14,427 nucleotides of DNA, taken from assembly GCA_934249265.1 (NCBI GenBank), contig CAKQKQ010000044.1:1-14427 (forward strand), read 5' to 3'. The notes beneath the pieces are model-generated. The model was not told the origin of the DNA and did no database searches. It was given only the letters and a program-made list of their open reading frames with translations. Below, one piece after another: positions 6,975 to 13,956 of this stretch (its first letter is position 1; each line of letters starts with the position of its first letter). The DNA comes from an uncultured Clostridia bacterium (GTDB taxonomy: Bacteria > Bacillota > Clostridia > Christensenellales > Borkfalkiaceae). The translations under genes and the position numbers were made by a program.

Positions 6975-8078
6975 ATGATAGAGTATAGAAAACTGCCCAA
7001 AGGCGAAGAAAAAATAAGCACTTTGGGTTTGGGCATGGGCGGAATACAAGAAACTCCGCCAAACGAGATAGAAACCGTGATAAAAAAGGCGATAGAAAAC
7101 GGCATAAACTTTTTCGATTTATGCGCGGGCGGTTCGTCCGTTTACGAGCCTTTCGGCAAAGCGATTAAAGGTCAAAGAGAAAAAATATATTTTCAACTTC
7201 ATTTCGGGGCGGTTTACAACGACCGCGGCGAATACGGTTGGTCGAGAAATCTAAAACAAATTCAAAACACATTTAATTGGGAACTCGAAAAACTCGGCAC
7301 AAATTACGTAGATTTCGGTTTTATGCACTGCGTTGACGAGGAAAGCGATTTTAGAGATATTATAAATAACGGCATTTTAGATTTTATTAAAGATTTAAAG
7401 GCAAAAGGGGTAGTAAAACACATAGGTTTTTCGTCTCACACGCCAGCCGTCGCGCAAAAACTTTTGGACACGGGACTAATCGATATGATTATGTTTTCGA
7501 TAAATCCCGCTTACGATTTAGAGTGCGGCGACGAGTACGGCATAGGCACGACCAACGAGAGAGCAAAACTATTTCGTCGATGCGAAGCCGAGGGAGTTGG
7601 CATTTCGGTAATGAAACCGTTTCACGGCGGACAACTTTTAAAAGCGGAAACTTCGCCGTTTAGAAAAGCGTTGACCAAAAATCAATGCCTTCAATACGTT
7701 CTCGACCGTCCCGCCGTTTTGACTGCCGTGCCGGGGGTGAGAAGTTTAAAAGACCTCGACGAATTGCTTAAATTTAAGTCAGCCACGCGCGAAGAAAACG
7801 ATTATTCTTTAATTGCGGAGTTTACGCCGACGGCAGCCAAGGGCAACTGCGTTTATTGTAATCACTGCCAGCCTTGCCCGGCGGGAATAGATATAGGAAT
7901 AGTGAATAAATATTACGATTTGGCGATGGCGGGCGATAAAATGGCTGAAAATCATTATGACAAACTCGAAAAAAAGGCTTCGGACTGTTTAAAATGCAGA
8001 CATTGCGACAAACGTTGTCCTTTCGGGGTAAAACAACAAGAAAAAATGCAAACCATAGCAAATTATTTCGGAAAATAA
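6975..8078 (+). CDS. Aldo/keto reductase-like protein with C-terminal Fe-S motifs, catalytic lysine not conserved
   Basis: A 367-residue paralogue of the preceding reductase with the same barrel-plus-ferredoxin layout. Asp48 (FFDLC), Tyr57 (SSVYEPFG) and His118 (FMHCV) are kept. The strand that normally ends in the catalytic lysine reads KIYFQLHFG, so His76 appears to replace Lys. The C-terminus has Cys292/295/298/301 (CVYCNHCQPCP; last spacing CxxC) and Cys338/341/344/348 (CLKCRHCDKRCP). Losing the lysine usually weakens hydride-transfer chemistry in this superfamily, so it may act on a different substrate or pass electrons as a partner subunit; that is inference. AAAGGAG (6964-6970) lies 4 nt before the ATG. 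It is the third gene of the MerR operon. Confidence 0.9.
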   Translation: MIEYRKLPKGEEKISTLGLGMGGIQETPPNEIETVIKKAIENGINFFDLCAGGSSVYEPFGKAIKGQREKIYFQLHFGAVYNDRGEYGWSRNLKQIQNTFNWELEKLGTNYVDFGFMHCVDEESDFRDIINNGILDFIKDLKAKGVVKHIGFSSHTPAVAQKLLDTGLIDMIMFSINPAYDLECGDEYGIGTTNERAKLFRRCEAEGVGISVMKPFHGGQLLKAETSPFRKALTKNQCLQYVLDRPAVLTAVPGVRSLKDLDELLKFKSATREENDYSLIAEFTPTAAKGNCVYCNHCQPCPAGIDIGIVNKYYDLAMAGDKMAENHYDKLEKKASDCLKCRHCDKRCPFGVKQQEKMQTIANYFGK

Positions 8079-8129
8079 ACGGCGCAAACCGTTTTGCTAA
8101 AATTCACTGAAAGTAAAAGGAGTATTATT

Positions 8130-8714
8130 ATGATAGAAAACGTTATTTCAAAAAAACAATGGTCTTACGGTAAAAAAATCGGAGTAAAAACGCTTATATC
8201 TGCCATTATTATAATTTCGGCGGTTGTTTTGCCACAAATAGTTCACCTTGCGGTTGGCGCGCAAGGCGGCGTAAAATATTTGCCTATGTATTTGCCCGTA
8301 GTAATCGGCGGCGCGATTATGGGCGCAACGTGGGGCGTATTTATCGGTATGCTTGCGCCTTTAACGAGTTTTTTAATCACAACCGCTTTGGGAAACCCAA
8401 TGCCGATGGCTGCAAGACTTCCGTTTATGATGGCTGAACTCGGCGTATTCGCGCTTGTTTCGGGTGCGTTCGGCAAACTTATTTACAGCAAACCTTGGAC
8501 GGCATTTATCGCCGTAATTTCTGCGGAAATAATCGGTAGGGCGTTTTTCCTTCTTCTTGTCGCCATCTTCGGTAAATTTACGCCGTTTAGCGTTGCGATG
8601 ATTTGGGGACAAATTAAAGTTGGTCTTGTCGGCGCGGCTTTGCAAGCGGTTATCGCTCCGCTTATTATAATAGGCGTAAGAAAAATTATTAAAAATGACG
8701 AATCTAAACAATAA
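8130..8714 (+). CDS. ECF transporter S component (substrate-binding membrane subunit)
   Basis: A 194-residue, very hydrophobic protein with about five or six membrane segments, the size and layout of ECF S components. A glycine-rich block (PVVIGGAIMGATWGVFIGMLAP) is followed by ALGNPMPMAARLPFMMAELG, the PxxxRLPxMMxEL-type pattern common in these proteins. S components capture vitamins or similar micronutrients and use a shared EcfA/EcfA'/EcfT module for energy. No such module is in the window, so a group II arrangement is likely. The substrate is not assignable. I chose the ATG at 8130 because AAAGGAG (8117-8123) sits just upstream; an in-frame ATG at 8094 would add 12 residues but lacks a good site. 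It overlaps the next gene by 20 nt. Confidence 0.82.
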   Translation: MIENVISKKQWSYGKKIGVKTLISAIIIISAVVLPQIVHLAVGAQGGVKYLPMYLPVVIGGAIMGATWGVFIGMLAPLTSFLITTALGNPMPMAARLPFMMAELGVFALVSGAFGKLIYSKPWTAFIAVISAEIIGRAFFLLLVAIFGKFTPFSVAMIWGQIKVGLVGAALQAVIAPLIIIGVRKIIKNDESKQ

Positions 8715-9156
8715 ATCGATTAATGGAAAATCGGATATAGATATTGCAAAAGACGCGCTTTTAGGTCATTCGATCGCGCTTGTAAAAGACGGCGAAGTTT
8801 TGACCGATGATAAACGCGGCGTTGCGCCGATGCTTTGTTTTATTGCAGAGGGGAGAAACCTTCGTGGATATTCGGTTGCAGACAAAATCGTAGGAAAAGC
8901 CGCCGCGTCTTTATTCGTGCTTGCGGGCATAAAAGAGGTATATGCCGAAGTAGCGTCTATATCGGCGAAAGATTACTTGCAAGAACATTCGGTACGCTTT
9001 TCTTGCGGAATAATTGTAGATAAAATAATCAACCGCAGCGGCACGGGAATATGCCCGATGGAAGATGCTGTGTCAAATATTTCCGATCCCGAAAAATGCC
9101 ATAAAGCGATAGTGTTACGCCTTGAAGAATTAAAACGTAAAAATAATCAAAATTAA
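8695..9156 (+). CDS. DUF1893 domain-containing protein
   Basis: A 153-residue cytosolic protein matching DUF1893: an N-terminal helix-strand (DIAKDALLGHSIALVKDGEV), the block RGVAPML, then VADKIVGKAAASLFVLAGIKEVYAEV (61-86), a short linker, and the family's most conserved tail INRSGTGICPMED (112-124). Two cysteines, Cys104 (FSCG) and Cys120 (GICPME), lie in conserved regions. The fold, known from a Thermotoga homologue, is as I recall cytidine deaminase-like, but no deaminase HxE/PCxxC zinc set is obvious here. Function is unknown. The start overlaps the ECF gene end by 20 nt with only a weak upstream site, so translation is probably coupled. It is the last gene of the operon. Confidence 0.9.
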   Translation: MTNLNNKSINGKSDIDIAKDALLGHSIALVKDGEVLTDDKRGVAPMLCFIAEGRNLRGYSVADKIVGKAAASLFVLAGIKEVYAEVASISAKDYLQEHSVRFSCGIIVDKIINRSGTGICPMEDAVSNISDPEKCHKAIVLRLEELKRKNNQN

Positions 9157-9239
9157 AGAAAAAATATATAATTTTAAAACTTTTTACGTAATTGAAAAGC
9201 AGTACAAAAACATATAAAATCAATAACAGAATTATTAAC

Positions 9240-9280
9240 AAAAAAGGACTTGAACCATAACAAATTCAAGTCCTTTTTTT
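9240..9280. terminator. Bidirectional terminator between DUF1893 and araC-type genes
   Basis: GGACTTGAA (9246-9254) pairs with TTCAAGTCC (9265-9273), extended by A6/T6 to 15 bp, around a 10-nt loop. It has a T-run on the right and an A-run on the left, so it ends both the MerR operon (+) and the AraC-type gene (-, stop at 9302). The arms match the tRNA-Leu T-arm sequence in both orientations. Confidence 0.9.
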
Positions 9281-9301
9281 ATCGAATTAAAGTTTGATAT
9301 T

Positions 9302-10132
9302 TTATTTTTTATCGGAATCGTTTTTAGGCGACGTGCCGAATTTTTTTACGTAAAGACGGTAAAACGAAGAGTAATCGTTGAAGCCACACATTGCGTAAGC
9401 ATGAGTTGCGGGCATTCCGTCTTTAATAAGTTTTTTAGCCGAGATAAGTCGTTTTTCAACGATATACTCCCAAACTGAAAACCCAGACGCCTTTTTAAAT
9501 TGCCTGTTTAATTGCGAAACGCTCACGAAAAAATGTTTTGCAAGTATAGTTACGGACAATTCTTCAAATAAATGCGCGTTTATGTATTCCGCGACTTTGG
9601 CGGCGGCAGACTTTTTAAAGGCGATATTATTCTGTTTCTTTCTGTTAAAAGCGACGTTAATTTGACCCAAAAGCGAGTAAAAATAGGTAAGTACGCTCAA
9701 TTTGTCGGTATCTTCGTCAACTTTCTTTTGCATTGCCGCCAAAAGTTTGTACGGAGAAATATCGAATTCGGACGCGTGATAAGAGTTGTTTTCTCCTAAA
9801 GGTCTGTCGTTAAACGGCGCAAGAAGAGTGTGTTCGGGGTCGATATCGTTTATAAGGTCCTCGGAAAAATTGATCGTAAATCTTTCGTAAGAGGTGCTGT
9901 CGGATATGCTTATGCGGTGCGTTTCGAGCGGACGAATTATAATCATCGTGTCTGGAACGAGCGGATAAGTTGTCGTTTCCACGAGCATCGAGCCTATTCC
10001 TTTTATAAAATAAAATATTTCATATTGGTTGTGAATATGAAAACAAAAGGAATCATTGTCGGGGTTTTCATCTGTAACGTGCCTATACATTATTGAGTTA
10101 TCTTTATAAAAACTGTGGTAAATTATCGACAT
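9302..10132 (-). CDS. AraC family transcriptional regulator with N-terminal cupin domain
   Basis: A 276-residue protein from the chosen start. The N-terminal half is a cupin-like ligand domain (FHIHNQYEIFYFIKG at 31-45, then strands with VPDTMIIIRPLETHR). The C-terminal 100 residues hold the two AraC helix-turn-helix motifs: ELSVTILAKHFFVSVSQLNRQFK (191-213) and PATHAYAMCGFNDYSSFYRLYVKKFGTSP (241-269). Such proteins typically bind a sugar or similar small molecule and regulate nearby genes. The adjacent divergent surface lipoprotein is the obvious candidate target. I prefer the ATG at 10132 (MSIIYH); a TTG five codons upstream at 10147 would also give an open frame. Upstream GG-rich sequence (GGGGTCGG) gives only a weak ribosome-binding site. 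The leader is about 100 nt from its predicted promoter. Confidence 0.9.
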   Translation of the reverse strand: MSIIYHSFYKDNSIMYRHVTDENPDNDSFCFHIHNQYEIFYFIKGIGSMLVETTTYPLVPDTMIIIRPLETHRISISDSTSYERFTINFSEDLINDIDPEHTLLAPFNDRPLGENNSYHASEFDISPYKLLAAMQKKVDEDTDKLSVLTYFYSLLGQINVAFNRKKQNNIAFKKSAAAKVAEYINAHLFEELSVTILAKHFFVSVSQLNRQFKKASGFSVWEYIVEKRLISAKKLIKDGMPATHAYAMCGFNDYSSFYRLYVKKFGTSPKNDSDKK

Positions 10133-10240
10133 GATTTCCGACCCCAAAGTTAAATTTTAATTTAATATTAGACAAGTCTAAAAGTTGTTGAAACGATAAA
10201 AAACGCGTTTATTTTTAATTAAACGTTGCTTTTTGCCCAC

Positions 10241-10269
10241 AGTATAACACGATTTGCGCCAAAATGCAA
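10241..10269 (-). promoter_or_regulatory. Promoter of the AraC-type gene
   Basis: On the minus strand, TTGCAT (10264-10269), a 17-bp spacer and TATACT (10241-10246) preceded by TGT (extended -10). Its -35 lies 22 bp from the -35 of the oppositely directed lipoprotein promoter. Confidence 0.62.
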
Positions 10270-10291
10270 TATATTTGGCTCAAATTAACAA

Positions 10292-10320
10292 TTGATTTGT
10301 AATTTCAACTTATGTATACT
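10292..10320 (+). promoter_or_regulatory. Promoter of the large surface lipoprotein gene
   Basis: TTGATT (10292-10297), a 17-bp spacer and TATACT (10315-10320), with a predicted start near 10327 and a leader of about 97 nt. An imperfect dyad, CAAAT (10281-10285) with ATTTG (10295-10299), overlaps the -35 and could be a regulator site. The leader shows no riboswitch that I recognise. Confidence 0.6.
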
Positions 10321-10423
10321 TAAATATGGAGATAACGAAACTATATTTAGGCAGTTTGATTTAAGGGCTAAAAATTGCTTAAAATAGATTTTATCGTCAA
10401 TAAAACATATAAGGAGAAAAGAT

Positions 10424-13400
10424 ATGAGAAAATTTTTAATTGCCGTTTTATTAATGGTATCATTGTTCGCTATGTCTTTTGTCGGCTGTAAAACGACGAC
10501 CGACGACGACAGTAATCCGCCGGTTAGTCAAACCGACACCACAAGCGATAGCGATACCGATTCAACTACGGACACCGATTCTGCAACGGATTCCGACACG
10601 GATTCGTCAACCGATTCATCGACTGATTCGTCCTCGGACGTAATTGCCGCCGAAAGCATAACGTTAAACCACACAAGCGCAACGCTTACTGTCGGAAATA
10701 CGCTTACTCTTGTTGCGACGATACTTCCCGAAAACGCTACCGAAACCGAAGTGGTTTGGGAATCGAGCAATATTGACGTTGCGACGGTTGAAAACGGAGT
10801 AGTTTTGGCAATAGCGCACGGCACGGTTACGATAACCGCAAAAGCGGGCAAAGTTTCCGCGGAATGTGAAATTAACGTCGAGGCTGCGCCTTTTGTTTCG
10901 GACGAAGTAAAAGTAGACGGATATATTTGGCACGAAACGTTCGATACAGTGCAAAACGTACCCAATTATTTGAAATATACAACGTCGGGCGGCGGTTCTA
11001 CTACTTTATATAAGGATAACGACGGAGCGCAATATCTCAATCTTGCGACAAGCGGAACGGGCGCGGCATTTGCCGACTATGCGTTTGAATCCGGCGTTTT
11101 GCACGGAAAAGTAATTGCAGAAGCGCGTGTACAAATCACCACCGATTCGGGTGCGTTCCACAATATGTTCTTCCTTTATACTGCAGACGATAAGCCCGTG
11201 CTTACGCTCGGAATGGACAGCGGCTATTTCTATAACCACAACGGAACTAAATGGACGAAAACTTCAAAATCTTATAATGCAAACGAATGGTATGAAGTAC
11301 GTCTTGTTATCGATTTTGAAAACAAAACTTATCTACTTGAAGTCAACGGTGAAGTAATAGATGATGCACTTGTTTTCCGTGCGCCCGACCTTTCCGACCA
11401 AGTATCGTACTTGCGTATGGGCGCGGACAAGCAAAATTCCGGCATACTTTACGATTATGTTAAATTGAGTTACGCCAAAGCACCCACGGTTACTATCAAC
11501 AACGCGCAAGCGGATATTAATCTCGACGGCGAAACTGCCAACGAAGGCGAGTTTACTCTTGACTATACCGTAAATTCGGCTTACACTCAAAATCCGACCG
11601 TTACGGTAACTTGTAGCGAACAAAGCGGTTTCAGTTGGGTAGAAGAGGGAAAGAAAGTCAAATTCGTATCTGCGGGAACTTACGTATTTACGATTACCGC
11701 TTCCGATATGGCGGGTAGCGCGTCGGACGAAATAACGGTTACCGTTACGGGCTCGTATTCCGCACCCGAAATAACGCTCAATTCTCAAGAATCGGCAACG
11801 CTTTCGCTCACCGAAAACGACGTTTATATTTTCGATTATGCCGTAAGCGGTTCTCCCGTACCTACTTGCGTTTTGACGGGTAGTAAGGGTAATTTTATCG
11901 TATTCGACGACGAAACTCAAATCGGACTTGCTTACGACGAAGATACAAAAACAATGAGATTTTTTGCCGCCGGAGTATATACGTTTACTTTGACCGCTAA
12001 AAACTCTCAAGGCGAAACAACTAAAACAATAACTATAACGGTTGAAGACAGATATAAAACTTCCGACACTATCGCCGACGAATCCAAAATATATTATGAA
12101 GAATTCGAGCAAATGCCCGAAGATGCAAATACTACCACTTCCGGTACGGGTTCTTTGACGGTAGAAGACGGTAAAATTAAATTTATTATAGGCACGACTT
12201 CCGGCTCGGCGTTCTTCCAGAAAAAATTTAACGAAGCACTTTCGGGCGTGGTTGCGGTAGAAATGTCATTCTGTTATAACCACGAAGTAGATAATTCAAG
12301 TTTTTCAAACTTAATGTTCTTAACAAACGACGACGGCACGACAAACGTAACCAACTTTGCGGTAGAGTACGGCTATCTTAAATATCGTACAAGTAACACG
12401 AATTGGATGTCAGTAAGATATTGCGGATATGCGGTAAGACTCGTTAAAGACGCTTGGTACAGTCTCCGCGTTGTCAACGATTTCAACAATAAAGTAAGTT
12501 ATCTTTACCTCAGCGGCGACTCGGTTGACTTATATCTCGACGACGCGTACGTCGCTCCTCAAACGCTCGGCGGTGAAATTTACCTCGGCGAATACGCTTT
12601 CAGAAATCCGCAATTGGCGGCGACTTCGTTCCGCACGGGTTCTGAAAAAACTCAAGCAAATTTCAGCATAGATTACGTACACATTTATTCGTTGTCACCC
12701 GTATTAAACGTTTCCGAAACAAGCGCAACGATAAACGATTTTAAAACTTCTGCTTCTTATACGCTCGCTTACGACTGCGATGAAGAAGTAGCGATAACTT
12801 GCGACAAAACGGAAGGTTTTGAATTAAACGGCAAAGAAGTTACGTTTACTAAATCTGGCGTATACGTATTTACGCTTACTGCGACCAACGCGTACGGCAA
12901 AGTAGTAAAGACAATAACGGTTGACGTAGTTGACAGCGTAGTTAAAGAAACCGAAGATATAATTTCGGCAGACTTTTTAAACGAAGAAACTCGTCCCGAA
13001 CTTCCCACAGGTACGGGTTCGGCTACGGCAACTTACACCGAAAACGGTTTGCATATGACGACTTCTTCTTCGGAAAGCGGCACTATGTATTATCAAACGA
13101 CTTTCGTTAAAGCGTTGACGGGTATAGTAACGACCGATATCACTTTCAGTATCGGTTTAAACAATAGACAATTTATAAACTTATTCTTCTTGTATAATTC
13201 TGCGTTCAGCGGTAATCCCGTTGCAAACGTAGCGGTTGCAACTTTAAACAGCGGAGCGAACACGTATATTCAATACAGAGGTTCTTCCGGCGGTTGGGTA
13301 AATCAATCTTACAACGGAACGAGTATCGAACTTATAAGGGGCGACGAAAACGTTTACACGATTCGCGTAATATGCGATTTCGATGCAAAACAATTGTATA

Positions 13401-13846
13401 TTTACTTGTTCGGCAGTACGATTTTGCTCGGCAGCGAACAAATGACTGTTCCCGAAGAAGGAATATATATCGGTTCGTACGGATTTAGAACGCCCAACAC
13501 AAATGCCGAAGGTTTCCGTTGCGGTATCGACAAGAAGGGAAATATCGATTTCACCCTTGCAAGTATAAAAATGTATCGTTCTAACGTACCCGTATTCGCT
13601 ACAGAACCGAGTAGTGAGGAGTTAACTCTTGTAGACGGTCAAGCGGAAACCACGCTTTCTTACGTACTTCTCAACGGCAACGCAGTAGTTAGTTGCGAAC
13701 AAGAGGGCGTAACGATAGACGGTAACAAAGTTACATTTACCGCCGCGGGCGAATATACGTTGACAATAACGGCAACAAACGACCTTTTGGATACAAAAGT
13801 AACAAAAACCGTTAAAATCATCGTTAAAGAGCAAAGTGCGGAATAA
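10424..13846 (+). CDS. Large modular surface lipoprotein: Big2 domain plus three jelly-roll-like and four Ig-like domains
   Basis: A 1140-residue protein. The signal peptide ends in the lipobox FVGC (Cys22), so it is membrane-anchored outside the cell. A Ser/Asp/Thr stalk (about 41-72) follows, then a Big2 Ig-like domain (about 75-152). Three related modules of about 185-205 residues, likely concanavalin A-like beta sandwiches, lie at 166-350, 555-755 and 846-1052. Each has a FF/MFL core strand, a stretch rich in Tyr, Trp and Asn, and a W/V-Y-x-x-R-V/L-I/V-x-DF block. Ig-like domains, each ending in a GxYxFTxTAxx-type strand, lie at about 353-442, 446-545, 757-843 and 1055-1135. No catalytic domain is recognised, so a binding or adhesin role (glycan or host surface) is the likeliest reading, but inferred. 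AAGGAG (10411-10416) precedes the ATG. A divergent AraC-type regulator is adjacent, and a terminator follows about 50 nt after the stop. Confidence 0.85.
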   Translation: MRKFLIAVLLMVSLFAMSFVGCKTTTDDDSNPPVSQTDTTSDSDTDSTTDTDSATDSDTDSSTDSSTDSSSDVIAAESITLNHTSATLTVGNTLTLVATILPENATETEVVWESSNIDVATVENGVVLAIAHGTVTITAKAGKVSAECEINVEAAPFVSDEVKVDGYIWHETFDTVQNVPNYLKYTTSGGGSTTLYKDNDGAQYLNLATSGTGAAFADYAFESGVLHGKVIAEARVQITTDSGAFHNMFFLYTADDKPVLTLGMDSGYFYNHNGTKWTKTSKSYNANEWYEVRLVIDFENKTYLLEVNGEVIDDALVFRAPDLSDQVSYLRMGADKQNSGILYDYVKLSYAKAPTVTINNAQADINLDGETANEGEFTLDYTVNSAYTQNPTVTVTCSEQSGFSWVEEGKKVKFVSAGTYVFTITASDMAGSASDEITVTVTGSYSAPEITLNSQESATLSLTENDVYIFDYAVSGSPVPTCVLTGSKGNFIVFDDETQIGLAYDEDTKTMRFFAAGVYTFTLTAKNSQGETTKTITITVEDRYKTSDTIADESKIYYEEFEQMPEDANTTTSGTGSLTVEDGKIKFIIGTTSGSAFFQKKFNEALSGVVAVEMSFCYNHEVDNSSFSNLMFLTNDDGTTNVTNFAVEYGYLKYRTSNTNWMSVRYCGYAVRLVKDAWYSLRVVNDFNNKVSYLYLSGDSVDLYLDDAYVAPQTLGGEIYLGEYAFRNPQLAATSFRTGSEKTQANFSIDYVHIYSLSPVLNVSETSATINDFKTSASYTLAYDCDEEVAITCDKTEGFELNGKEVTFTKSGVYVFTLTATNAYGKVVKTITVDVVDSVVKETEDIISADFLNEETRPELPTGTGSATATYTENGLHMTTSSSESGTMYYQTTFVKALTGIVTTDITFSIGLNNRQFINLFFLYNSAFSGNPVANVAVATLNSGANTYIQYRGSSGGWVNQSYNGTSIELIRGDENVYTIRVICDFDAKQLYIYLFGSTILLGSEQMTVPEEGIYIGSYGFRTPNTNAEGFRCGIDKKGNIDFTLASIKMYRSNVPVFATEPSSEELTLVDGQAETTLSYVLLNGNAVVSCEQEGVTIDGNKVTFTAAGEYTLTITATNDLLDTKVTKTVKIIVKEQSAE
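10544..10639 (+). repeat. Low-complexity Ser/Asp/Thr-rich stalk, in-frame imperfect repeats
   Basis: Residues 41-72 of the large lipoprotein are almost wholly Ser, Asp and Thr. They are encoded by imperfect repeats of a short unit around ACCGATTC/ACGGATTC. This is a typical flexible, acidic spacer between the lipid anchor and the folded domains. Repeat number could vary between strains by slippage. Confidence 0.8.
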
Positions 13847-13894
13847 AAAATAAACACAGCAATTAATAAAAAATTATTTATTAGGCATTAACGC

Positions 13895-13925
13895 AAAAAA
13901 CGCCGTCTTATAGGCGGCGTTTTTT
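13895..13925 (+). terminator. Intrinsic terminator after the large lipoprotein gene
   Basis: CGCCG (13901-13905) pairs with CGGCG (13915-13919). A T-G and a C-G pair extend the stem inward to a 5-nt loop, and A6/T6 extend it outward. The T-run ends at 13925, about 31 nt before the ATG of the next gene. On the minus strand it would also have a U-run. Confidence 0.85.
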
Positions 13926-13956
13926 GAAAACGTTAAACTTTAAAAGTGAGGACAAA

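Noticed and set aside
6296..7049. Overlapping minus-strand open frames across the two reductase genes
   Set aside because: Both reductases on the plus strand have full catalytic and Cys4 motifs; the antisense translations lack any recognisable domain.
8094..8129. Upstream in-frame ATG extending the ECF S component by 12 residues
   Set aside because: The AAAGGAG at 8117-8123 fits the ATG at 8130, and the extension is polar and unlike the family's N-terminus.
11333..12112. 259-codon open frame on the minus strand inside the large lipoprotein gene
   Set aside because: It is antisense to a well-supported modular coding region, has no ribosome-binding site, and its Arg/Ser/Tyr-rich translation resembles no family; it is a shadow of the codon pattern opposite.
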